Shown piece after piece: positions 1-8,109 of a stretch of DNA of 11,492 bases. The position numbers and the translations under genes were made by a program. Source of the DNA: Gonium pectorale (lineage: Eukaryota > Chlorophyta > Chlorophyceae > Chlamydomonadales > Volvocaceae); contig LSYV01000016.1 in NCBI GenBank assembly GCA_001584585.1, positions 1,571,708 to 1,583,199 on the forward strand, written 5' to 3'. Under the pieces are notes generated by a model, which made no database searches, had not been told where the DNA came from, and was given only the letters and a program-made list of their open reading frames with translations. Every line of letters starts with the position of its first letter. Position 1 is the stretch's first letter.

Positions 1-960
1 TGTTGGCATCCACGTCTGTATGTTTCGCCTGGCCGTTCATAGATTCTCTTACTGATGTTGCTGGATTACAGCTGCTGCCCCGCTGGCTGTGCTATATGCA
101 GCTCCGCCGCAGGTCCGCAGCAGCAGCTGCTCATGGCAAATACCGTATCCAGTCCGCTGCAAATGTAAGAATGCCGAATGAGATTCGTGATGTGCGGATG
201 CTGGTGTCCTACGGTAGGGGTTTCCTCGGGACGAAAATGTCGTCTGATCACCAAGAAGCGGGCCAGATACACTGTGCACGCATGTTGCCAATCAGTCCTT
301 CACTCGGCCGACAAAGGCCCGCTTCATACACGTCCCAGCGCACGTCGTAAGCGCACGCTGACGCGCAGAGGACGCATACAGCTCACAGCTTGCTGCCCGG
401 TTCTGTTATCCACAGCCCCGGCCAGACGCGCAACCGTGCTCGCGCGGTCGCCTGCTGCCTAGCGATGACCCTTCCAGGAGCAGACTGTCAGGACACTTGC
501 TGTCCTTGCGTGAGGACAAAGTACCCACACCCGGCAGCATGGCAACGCGCGCCACGGGGCCCGCTCCTCCCGTCCAGAGCCACGAGGCCGGCTCGCACCT
601 CCTCGAAAGCAGGCAGCGGTCACACAGACGCCTTCCGCCCAGATGTCGCCGCTGAAGACTTCAACTACGGGTCTACGGCCGTTGCTAGCGGCCGATTGCC
701 ATGCACAAAGATAGAGGAAAGGCCGCGCAGGAGCTACCGCAGTGTGGCTAAGTACACACGACCGTACCACGACAACAACTAACGTACCCGGCGCCCGGTA
801 GAAGATGTTCGACTTCCCGACCAAAATGGACACAATGTGCTCTAACCCTGACACGGAGTGCCCTACTGTAATCACTGCTGGTGAGTTAGCAGCGGTGACA
901 AGCAACCCATAAAGAGCTGCGTGCACAGAATTGGGATCTGGGCTTGCTGTACCCGACGGC
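1..960. repeat. Dispersed repeat, copy 1 (left end cut by window)
   Basis: This stretch matches 3687-4524 in the same orientation. Both contain, in the same order, blocks such as TGTTGGCAT near the left end, ATGTTTCGCCTGGCCGTTC, CAATCAGTCC, GACGCGCAGAGGACGCAT, CAGATGTCGCCGCTGAAGAC, TTGCCATGCACAAAGATAG and CTTGCTG(T/A)ACCCGACGG at the right end. In the best blocks about four bases in five agree by eye, with many indels between them. Open frames on either strand are not kept intact between the copies, so I see no real protein. It is probably a piece of an old transposable element, but no terminal inverted repeats, LTR borders, target-site duplication or transposase/reverse transcriptase motif is visible. 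No host gene is supported here. Confidence 0.8.
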
Positions 961-1087
961 CCTAAAGGCCCTAGGGGCGATGCGGAGCCGGACCCAGTGG
1001 CCATGCGATGCTGCCGCAGGCGCAGTGCTGCACTGCCGTAGCCGCCCCAGGCGGGGTGCCATGCACCACCACAGGTGGCGCGGTTTT

Positions 1088-1400
1088 GCCCCATCGGCGG
1101 CGCGGAGCTGCCCCAGGGGCGGGGCGAGGCCGGGCTGCCCCAGGGGCGGTGCTGGACCGCCTCAGGGGCGTGCTCTAGGTGCGCTGCTGGATGGACTACT
1201 CCCGGGGCGGTGCCGAGCTGCCCCATGGCGGTGCCGGACAGCCCCAGGTGTGGTGCCGTACACCCGTACTGCCCCAGGGGCGGTGCCGATCTGTCCCAGG
1301 GGCAGTGCCGAGCTGCCCCAGGGAGGGGGTGGTCCTGGCGTGCCCCAGGGGCGGTGCTGAGCAACCCCGGGGGCTATGCCGTGCTGCGCCACAGGCGGCG
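1088..1400. repeat. Degenerate 22-bp GC-rich minisatellite
   Basis: A core GCCCCAGGGGCGGTGC recurs with starts near 1088, 1110, 1137, 1159, 1220, 1241, 1271, 1293, 1315 and 1342. Spacings are 21-22 bp or about 27-30 bp, and exactly 22 bp at 1088-1110, 1137-1159 and 1271-1293-1315. The repeat keeps long frames open on both strands, giving proline/glycine/alanine-rich translations that differ in every frame. This is a compositional artefact, not coding. It abuts the right end of repeat copy 1, so it could be part of the same element or an independent expansion. Confidence 0.75.
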
Positions 1401-1480
1401 CGGCGCTGCTCCAGCAGGGTCGGTGCTGTTGGCACGGCGCGACCCCTTACCCTACCGCTTCAGACCCAGCTGAGCTACGG

Positions 1481-1781
1481 GCCCAGCCAGCGGAACGCTG
1501 GCCTTGCTTTGTGTGTCATACATGTCTGCCATTCAACGACCCGTGGGCCGCTCCAAGGGTCCGCTCCTTTGCAGAATTAACAAAAAAACTCCACATCTAG
1601 TAGGAAGAGTTCTTGTTATTGCGTACATGTCTTTGCAGAAATCCCCAGTTTGTACTCGTGAAGTACATTCCGGAATGCGGGCCGCGCTGGCACCTGGTTG
1701 TCGTAGGCAACTCAAAAGGTCCTCTTTGCACGTGATAGCTAGGACCTCTCTGCTAAACACTGGAAAACGTTCAAGGTGAAC
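1481..1781 (+). other. Upstream region of the unknown gene
   Basis: This is about 300 bp between the minisatellite and the start codon at 1782. It is less GC-rich than its surroundings and has an A-rich patch around 1577-1592 (AATTAACAAAAAAACTCC). It presumably carries the promoter and 5' leader of the gene at 1782, but no TATA box at a convincing distance, no operator and no gene of its own can be pointed out. Confidence 0.35.
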
Positions 1782-3220
1782 ATGCTTCTCGCCGGTAGTA
1801 AGACCCTATCATCGCCCTGCCGGCCTTCTTGCCGCGCGCTGCAGCCGCTCAGCGCCGCCAGCAACAAGGTGGTCTTCGCTGCTCGCCATGTTCGGCAATG
1901 CAGCAATGGGCAGCAGGCGCGGACCGGACCTCGCTCGCCGCTGCGCGCATCCCACGCCGCTGCTGCTGAAGATGCTGTCGGAGGTGCGCCGCCGGCAGCG
2001 ACCGATGGGGAGGTTCAGGCGCTGGGGCTGGTGTCGGAGGACTTACGGCTTGTCGTGAAAGGCCGCCCGCGTCACCTCGGTTCGGACGGTAACACGGAAG
2101 TCTCGGTGCCGCTCCGCTCCCTGGCGCGGTACCCCGAGAGCGCGTTGACCCAGCAGGCGCTCAGGGACCTGCGGTTCTCCCGCATTCCGCCGGAGGAGGC
2201 GGCCGAGCTAGTTGCCTCAGGTGACGCGTGCTCCGGCCGCTGCGGAGGTGGTGTAGCACTAGCAATTCCATTGCGCGTGTACCGAGCCGGCCTTCGCCTG
2301 CTGTCTGCTGTGCATTTGGGATGCCGCCCATAACTTCTATCCTCAGTCCGCAAACTCTCTCACTCGCCACAACACTTCTTCCAATCCATCCATACATGCG
2401 CAGAGGGCGGGCGCGTGTCCTGGCGGCACGGCGACGTGACTTTCGAGCTCACCGGCCCGAGCCACCGGAACCCGGATCTGAAGCAGGAGCTGGTGGTTGT
2501 GCCCTACCCCGACCCACCCATCCCCACGGCCACCTCAAGGGCATGGTGCCAGGGGGCACGCATCGCGGCGCACATCTACAGGCACGGCACGCTGGAGTTT
2601 GTCCCCGGCCTGGCGCGTGCGGACAGCCTGGAGCAGCTCATGCGCCTGCATCAAGAGGTGGGTCAGCTGGGCTAGTTGAGTTAGTTGGGCTGTGGCTGGA
2701 ATCTGACCCGTCGGCCGTGGCTGCTCAAGTGCCGAAAGGTTAGGAAGTCTTAGTACCGTTCGATGTTTGGATTTTGGGAAACAAGCGGCGACGGGATACA
2801 AGCGGCGACAGGTGGTGATTCGGAAAACGGATGTACGGGTAAGGCGGCGCTTGAGGAAGTAGTCCTCAGCTACAGCAGGCGGCCGGCACGTTCACAGGAC
2901 TGTGCGCTGTTTTCGGGTGCTTGACATGGCCGCCCAGATTTGTATTGCACCGCAAGCGTAGTGGGCGTGTTTCATTCCCGTGTCCGCAGGCCATGGTGGA
3001 GCGCGCCGCCGCCAGCATCAAGGCGGCGCTGCCCCCCTGGCTGCTGACAGTCGATGGTGTGTGTGCCTTTGCGGCGATCCCGGAAACCAAGGCAGCGCGG
3101 CTGAACGTCTACCGGCTGAGCGAAGACTTCCGTGTAACGCCCGGCAATAGGTGCGGGAGCGTGAGCGTGAGCGTGAGCGTTGGAGTCCAGCCTGCACGGC
3201 CTGGAGGCCGACTGGAATGA
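1782..3220 (+). CDS. Unrecognised protein with organelle-type N-terminus, three exons
   Basis: Model: exon 1 1782-2220, exon 2 2404-2657, exon 3 2990-3220, about 307 residues. Junctions agree in phase: SerGly-type phase 1 at CTCAG/GTGACG to CGCAG/AGGG, and phase 0 at AAGAG/GTGGGT to CCGCAG/GCCATG. The ATG at 1782 has A at -3 and no in-frame ATG lies upstream. Residues 1 to about 62 are rich in Ser, Ala and Arg and poor in acids, like an algal chloroplast or mitochondrial transit peptide. The rest is an ordinary globular sequence with segments such as GLVSEDLRLVVKGRPRHLG, RHGDVTFELTG, QELVVVPYPDPPIP and ETKAARLNVYRLSEDFRV; I recognise no family. The 3' end is uncertain. Unspliced reading stops at 3218-3220 after a GTGAGC repeat. 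A 40-bp GT-AG removal (3151-3190) would be in phase, give a very coding-like stretch (LHGLEADWNDNWVYNRRW) and stop at 3281, but 40 bp is very short for an algal intron. A third frame stays open to 3384. A frameshift or missing exon is possible. Confidence 0.65.
3161..3178 (+). repeat. GTGAGC hexamer repeat, three units
   Basis: Three perfect GTGAGC units follow a near-unit (GTGCGGGAGC). They sit exactly where the reading frame of the unknown gene becomes doubtful, between the strongly coding stretch ending near 3150 and another coding-like stretch in a different frame from 3191. Each unit also resembles a splice donor (GTGAGC). As a hexamer, loss or gain of whole units keeps frame. Confidence 0.7.
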
Positions 3221-3615
3221 CAACTGGGTCTACAATCGCCGCTGGGCATCGGGTGACCCTCATTACGGCGCATATAGATAGCCAGGGGGACCCGCCAACA
3301 GTCTCGCTGCTGCTGGCCCGCGTCAAGCCCCAGCTGCGATCGGCGCCAAAGGCCGCCAGCGGGGATCCGGAACGGCTGCCGTAGAGCGTTGACCCGCATG
3401 TGTGTATGGTTTTATCTTCTTTGCCGCCTGCATGGCCTGCGTGATAGGCCTGCCTGTGTGAGGCCGCTAGTTTGCGTCCTCGTGGATCGGTGCAGACCCG
3501 CCCCCAATGACGAAAAGACGGCGACGGAAGACACCCGGCGACAAGCGTGAAGAAGATGCGTTGCGGCTTGGACTCGCTCCTAGTAGAGGACGGACCCATG
3601 GGTCATTAAATCGTG

Positions 3616-3620
3616 TGTAA
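3616..3620 (+). other. TGTAA polyadenylation signal
   Basis: TGTAA is the usual volvocine-alga poly(A) signal. This one lies about 400 bp after the nearest candidate stop of the unknown gene (3220), or 235 bp after the farthest (3384), an acceptable 3' UTR length, and just before repeat copy 2 begins. The region 3385-3686 otherwise holds no gene that I can support. A five-base motif can occur by chance. Confidence 0.5.
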
Positions 3621-3686
3621 CTTGCTCCAAAACGAGTTTAGCGCATGGCTGGCAAGGAAGTGTAGCAGTTAGAGGAAGGCCCAGGG

Positions 3687-4524
3687 TGTTGGCATGCACG
3701 TGTATATGTTTCGCCTGGCCGTTCCTGACGTTGGTTAGAGCTGATGCTCCCGGCTGTACTACCGGTATGTGCAGATCCACCGCAGCATCTGCTAATTGCA
3801 ACTGCCGTATCCGGTCCGTTTCAGACGTGAGACTGCTGGGGAACACTTGTTGTTGTGATGTCCTACGGTAGCGGGTTCCTGCGGACGCAAGTGTCTGGTC
3901 ACCTAGAAGCGTGTCAGATACACGGTGCAAGCATGTCGCCAATCAGTCCATCACTTGGCCGACAAGAGCCCGCTTCGTGCAGTCTTGATGGTAACCAGAC
4001 GCGCAGAGGACGCATGCAGCCCCGGCCAGACGTGCTCCCGCGGTCGCCTGCTGCCCCACGATAACCCACCCGGAATTAGAACACCCGCTATCCTTGTGTG
4101 AGGACCAAGCACCCACACCGCGCAGCACGGCCTCACGACCCACTCCCAGCCAGAGCGACAAGGCCGGCTCACAACTCCTCGAAAGAAGGCAGCGGGCATA
4201 CAGATGCCTTCCGCCCAGATGTCGCCGCTGAAGACTACAACTATGACCGTTGCTAGCAGCCTCTTGCCATGCACAAAGATAGGGGCAAGATTGCGCAGGA
4301 GCTACCGCAGTGCGGCTCAGTACACACGACAAGTACCACGACAACTAGATACGCACCCAGCGCCCGGTAGAAGATGCCCGACTGCCCGGCCAAAATGGAC
4401 ACAATGCGCTCAAACCCTGACGCGGAGTACCATATCGTTAAACGGTGAGTTGGCAGCCGTGACAAGCAACCCGTCAAGAGCTGCGAGCACAGAACTGGGG
4501 GCCTGGGCTTGCTGAACCCGACGG
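3687..4524. repeat. Dispersed repeat, copy 2
   Basis: This is the directly oriented, diverged partner of 1-960, about 120 bp shorter through several internal deletions. The largest visible difference corresponds to the stretch around 335-425 of copy 1. The right border is similar in both copies (CTTGCTGAACCCGACGG here, ending at 4524), after which the sequences cease to match clearly. The left border in the window is TGTTGGCATGCACG at 3687. No conserved open frame, terminal inverted repeat or flanking duplication is evident. It lies between two converging genes, the unknown (+) gene and CWC15 (-). Confidence 0.8.
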
Positions 4525-5237
4525 CTCATGTCTGCGGACGTGCGGAGGGTACCGGTGCCGCGCTCGCACCGCTGGGGCTGCGAGCCCGCGACCCACGATG
4601 AGGCAGCCCCACGAACCAGGCGGCTCTACAGTCAGCGAACAGCGGGTAGCGGCACCGCGCCGCCCCGCGTATGGCACGCCCCGCCAACCCCGGCGACTCA
4701 GGCCGGAAGCAGTCCACATGACCACGACGGGTGGCCGACAACAGCTCCACGGCAGTCGGAGGTTCGCCTTCCTCGCACTGCGCGTCAGGCGGCAACACCC
4801 CGCGACGCTGCTGTCGCCTGCACCTGCCATGTCTGCCCGCTGCCATTCGGCACGGCGGGCGGCCGGCGCGGGAGCGCTGCGCACCAGTCCCCGCCGCTCT
4901 GCGGGCGCAATCACGCGTGCCAGTGTGCTACCGATGAAACCCCTACCAGTCAGCGGCGCAACGTCAGGCAGGGCTGACGGCCGGGCAGCGCCGCCGCGCG
5001 CCCAGCTGGCATGGAGGATCGCGCCGGCCTCCCACCCTGCCCGACGCCCAGCACCTCCGCTCCGCGTACGGCAGGCTGCGTCTACCGCCGGCGTCTTCCC
5101 AGGCGGGAGCAGGCAGCGCAGCCCTGTCCCGCCCAGCCCCCGGAAACGCCAGCTGCGCGGCGCCGATGCGTCTACCGCCGCCTCATGCCCAAGGCGGGGG
5201 CGGGCAGCGCGGCCCTGTGCCGCCCAGCTGCTTGCGT
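4525..5237. other. Non-coding region downstream of CWC15
   Basis: This stretch of about 710 bp between repeat copy 2 and the CWC15 stop codon presumably includes the CWC15 3' UTR (minus strand). Several frames stay open across it, but they overlap one another on both strands and have the Arg/Ala/Pro-rich composition expected of GC-rich noise. I found no TTACA (TGTAA on the minus strand) here, so the CWC15 poly(A) site is not located. The only structure seen is the short tandem duplication at 5077-5242. Confidence 0.5.
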
Positions 5238-5242
5238 CTACC
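5077..5242. repeat. Tandem duplication, about 62-bp copies at 90-bp spacing
   Basis: Copy A (5077-5137) and copy B (5167-5229) share TGCGTCTACCGCCG, then GGCGGG-GC-GGCAGCGC, then GCCCTGT-CCGCCCAGC. A third copy begins at 5233 (TGCGTCTACC) and runs into the CWC15 coding end, so the repeat unit includes the stop codon complement CTA at 5238-5240. A weaker related block (GGGCAGCGC...CGCCCAGC) lies at about 4983-5008. This looks like slippage or duplication in the 3' UTR seeded from the end of the coding sequence. Confidence 0.65.
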
Positions 5243-7703
5243 GGATGTAGCGCTGCAGGAAGCGCTTGTGGAAGTCGTTGCGGATGGTGTCGTTGACAAA
5301 GCGCTTCTGCGCCTTGGGCTCCCCGCGCGCCTGGTTCTTGAACACCACGTCCTCGTCCCATCTGTGTGTGTGTTGGGGGCGGGGAGGCAAGGGCGCTCGA
5401 CACGCGTGTGACCCCGAGATGCGTTTGCCGGCTCAGCAAGTATGCCCACACCCAATCGCGGGGCGTGGTCATTTGCACACAGCTGAACCGGGTGTCAAGG
5501 AGCAACTTGAGTTCAGTGTCGTGGCGACAAGCGTCCCACCTTCGGGGGATCCACGCAAGGGTACATGCACAGAGATGAACCCCAGGTTGCATACACAGCT
5601 GCTTGCATGGGGCCCCGAAAGGAGCGAGTGCATACGCCTCGCAAGCCCATGACGGCGCTGTTATAAGGTGCCTCTCTGCCCATATCAGCGGGTGTCCACA
5701 CATCAAGGCCGCCTCCGCCCGTCTCCTAGTCCTCAAACTTTTGATTGCGCCCTCCCCCCGGCCATCCTCCGCTCGCGATCCCATACCTACGCCCGTCCCA
5801 CCCCATGCTAGTGCACCAGTATGGCGGACCGTCCAGGAACCCAGGCCTGCTCACCTACGCTTGATGCTAAAGCTGACATCGCCGCCGATGGCCAGCAGCG
5901 GGTTGCCGCCGCGGAGCTCCTCTTCCTTGGCCTTGGTGGCAGCGGCAGCCTCCTCGCGAGCCTGGGAGGGCAAGGGCAAGGGGGAGGCAGGCGGCGGACG
6001 TCGTGATCGGCACGGGTCCAGAGCGGGTTCTGCAGCTACAGGTGTCGGATAGGTAGCGGCGGGCCGGGGCCATGCCCTGGTAGCGCCTCCCCGCGCATGC
6101 AATTGCCCCCCAAAAGCAATGCTTCCAGCCACCGCCCAACGGCAGGGACGGCAACCGCAGGCCTCCTGACCCGATACCGTCCGTGCGTGGCAGGGGCGCC
6201 GTGTGCGGCCGCCCAGCCTTCCAGACTACAGCCCCAATGTCTTGCCTTTCCATAAGTAAAAGTCAGCGTTTAGTAACCACATTAGACATCATTGTGGGAG
6301 CGCCCAACGCGCCCTGAAGACCGCGCATCCGCAACAGCCAGCATGCGGCCGTCGGTGCGCTACCCTAGCTACTCCGTAACACGCGCCCGACGCCCATTCA
6401 CCGGCACAGCCAAGACCCGAGATGCCGTCCCACAGCGCGCTTCCCCGTCACTGTCCCTCGCTTCTCTTCCCCGCCGCTGTTTCCCCGACGGCTCCTGCTG
6501 TTGTCTTTGCCTACACCAGCCGCTGCTGCCCGCCGCTGATGCCTCCTTTGGCCTACATAACTCCCACCATGCCGCTGTTGCAGGATCCCCGCCGCTGCCC
6601 ACGCCCCCACCTTCTTGGCCGCCTCCTCCGCCCGCTCCTTCTTGATGCGCTCCAGCTCAGCCATCAGCAGAGCCTCCTCGTCCTAGAAGCATTAGCGGGG
6701 CAGGGGTAGGCGAGATGGCGCCAGGATATTTTGAGGAGCATGCAAACGAGGAAACATGTGCGAGGCTGTCTGTCAGGCAGCGCACCAGACGTGCCCATTG
6801 CCGCCGCATGCCGGGCTTTCTGTCAGCTGCCAGCTGCATGATTCCACGGTTTCTTGTAAGGATGCCTACTCCGAGGCCCCCATCTTCACATGCCCGGCCT
6901 CCCAACAACTCACACGGCGGCAACCCGGTCCAGCTGCGGGCCCGCATCGAGAGCTGGCCCGTGTACGTGGTTGCACCGCCCCTGGGACCTCACAGAACTC
7001 GGAGACCTAGGACGCCCGCATATTTTAGGCACTGCTCCCTTGCCTGCGCCTTGAGCTCCCACCCATTGGTCCCCAGCTCACCAGCACTGGCGCCAGTCTA
7101 GGAGCACCGTTCCCATAGCCCCTTGGCCACAGTCCCCAATCCCCCAAACCAGCACCACGGTATCCGCTGGCCCGCTTACGTCATCATCGTCCTCATCGCT
7201 GCTGCTATCCGAAGACTCGGGATCCTCGTCATCAGCGTCGATGGCTTTTGGTACCAGCTGTTTCGCTTGCCCGTCGGGGGGTGCCGACTCCAAGAGCTGT
7301 AGATCTCGTTGTCGCTCCTCTGTGTGGCGAAGTAGCATATCGTGGCCGGGACACGGCGGGGGCCGATGGGTTCGAGTGCAGCGGAGGGCGTGTAGGACCA
7401 CCCCCAAGGCTGTGGTGCTCGCACAGGTGGCGCCGTCCAGGCCAACGGATACCCACCTTCAAACGCTGACGCTCCCCCGCTTTTCTTTGAGAAATGCTTG
7501 CGCTCCTTCTCCTCCAGCTCGGCCCTCAGGTCCTTTGCGCGCACGTCGTCCGCGCTCGCTTGCCCGTCCTGCCTAAACTTCAGTTTGGTGTGCCCGGGAA
7601 GGTTCTTGGCGGACATGGCTACGCTGGGCTTGAAGATGCGCATACCGCCCTGCTCCTCGCCGCCTACTGCGGGAGCCCATGTTGGACGATGCGCTGTTGT
7701 CAT
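5238..7703 (-). CDS. CWC15: Spliceosome-associated protein CWC15 (Cwf15/Cwc15 family), complete
   Basis: CWC15 is a small, largely disordered subunit of the Prp19/CDC5L-linked spliceosome core and works in the nucleus in pre-mRNA splicing. Five exons read on the minus strand: 7703-7457, 7319-7180, 6682-6611, 5961-5855 and 5361-5238 (stop TAG). They total 690 bp, 229 residues, as in the human protein as I recall it. All four introns (137, 497, 649 and 493 bp) are GT-AG and agree in phase (1, 0, 0, 2). Family marks: N-terminal [26 protein letters not shown] near 35-48; a basic/acidic [10 protein letters not shown] segment; an acidic Asp/Ser stretch ([12 protein letters not shown]) before [25 protein letters not shown]; then the conserved C-terminus [33 protein letters not shown]. 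The start is fixed by the family N-terminus. It faces the exostosin-like gene head to head. I see no lesion, so the gene is probably functional. Confidence 0.96.
5362..7456 (-). other. CWC15 introns
   Basis: Introns on the minus strand: 7456-7320 (GTGGGT...CCACACAG), 7179-6683 (GTAAGC...CTTCTAG), 6610-5962 (GTGGGG...CTCCCAG) and 5854-5362 (GTGAGC...CACACAG). Each of the three long ones exceeds 490 bp. They hold no open frame I would believe on either strand, no RNA gene and no recognisable mobile element. They are C-rich on the plus strand, that is, G-rich in the transcript. Confidence 0.85.
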
Positions 7704-8109
7704 GGCGAATGGCCTGAACGAGACTCGGGGCTATCGGTGTAGTCAAGGAGGCGCAAACGGCAAAGAAGGGGCCACGTCGGGCGCCAGCAATGATTTTGCA
7801 ATGGAGATGGACTGAGTATTTGCACAGTACGCAACTTGTTGTTTGCCGCTGGTTTCGTGCCAGCAGGTTTCGGAGGGCGCTAAATCTGACGAGAGCTACA
7901 AGCTCACAAGCGCTCATCAGCTGGAAGTATTACCGCCGTATGACTTACAAACCATTGCGTCAGAGGCCATTCACATTGGCAATTAGCTGCTCCGAATGCG
8001 ACGCAGTAGTTCAATAGCAGGCTGTTCCCATTAGGATCACAAGATCCGCCATCAACGTTTGTTGGGACTGCTCTCCAGGGGCCGGGGAGCCCCGGGGCAA
8101 GGACCCAAG
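7704..8109. promoter_or_regulatory. Shared 406-bp head-to-head promoter region
   Basis: The interval separates the CWC15 ATG (7703, minus) from the exostosin-like ATG (8110, plus), so both promoters must lie here or overlap. The part at about 7780-8050 is noticeably poorer in GC than the rest of the window. Visible elements are ATTGG at 7976-7980 (CCAAT on the minus strand) and a perfect inverted repeat GGATC-ACAA-GATCC at 8034-8047. No clear TATA box is seen on either strand. Open frames here are short and not believable. Confidence 0.55.
8082..8095 (+). promoter_or_regulatory. GC hairpin in the 5' leader of the exostosin-like gene
   Basis: CCGGGG-AG-CCCCGG is a perfect 6-bp inverted repeat ending 14 bases before the ATG at 8110. 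If it lies in the mRNA leader it would form a small GC stem close to the start codon, although a two-base loop would force the closing pair open. Whether it is transcribed depends on the unmapped transcription start. Confidence 0.4.

Noticed and set aside
459..1364. Open frame of 301 codons on the minus strand
   Set aside because: It spans the dispersed repeat and the 22-bp minisatellite. Frames are open on both strands there, and the matching stretch of copy 2 is broken by frameshifts.
3018..3599. Open frame of 193 codons on the minus strand
   Set aside because: It lies antisense to exon 3 of the unknown gene, whose splice phases and codon choice favour the plus strand.
3943..4344. Similar translations (SGDIWAEG, then CFRG/FFRG) from the minus strand of both repeat copies
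   Set aside because: The likeness follows from nucleotide identity over a short block; indels shift the frame on both sides and no transposase or reverse transcriptase motif is present.
1..4524. LTR retrotransposon with the two repeats as LTRs
   Set aside because: The copies are too diverged and of unequal length, and the interior holds a spliced host-like gene with no gag/pol motifs, primer-binding site or polypurine tract.
4598..5296. Open frame of 232 codons on the plus strand
   Set aside because: It overlaps the antisense of the CWC15 end, shows no domain, and its composition is that of random GC-rich DNA.
4474..5784. Open frame of 436 codons on the minus strand
   Set aside because: It overlaps the CWC15 last exon in another frame, runs through the 3' region and part of intron 4, and has Arg/Ala-rich noise composition. 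The conserved CWC15 C-terminus is read in a different frame.
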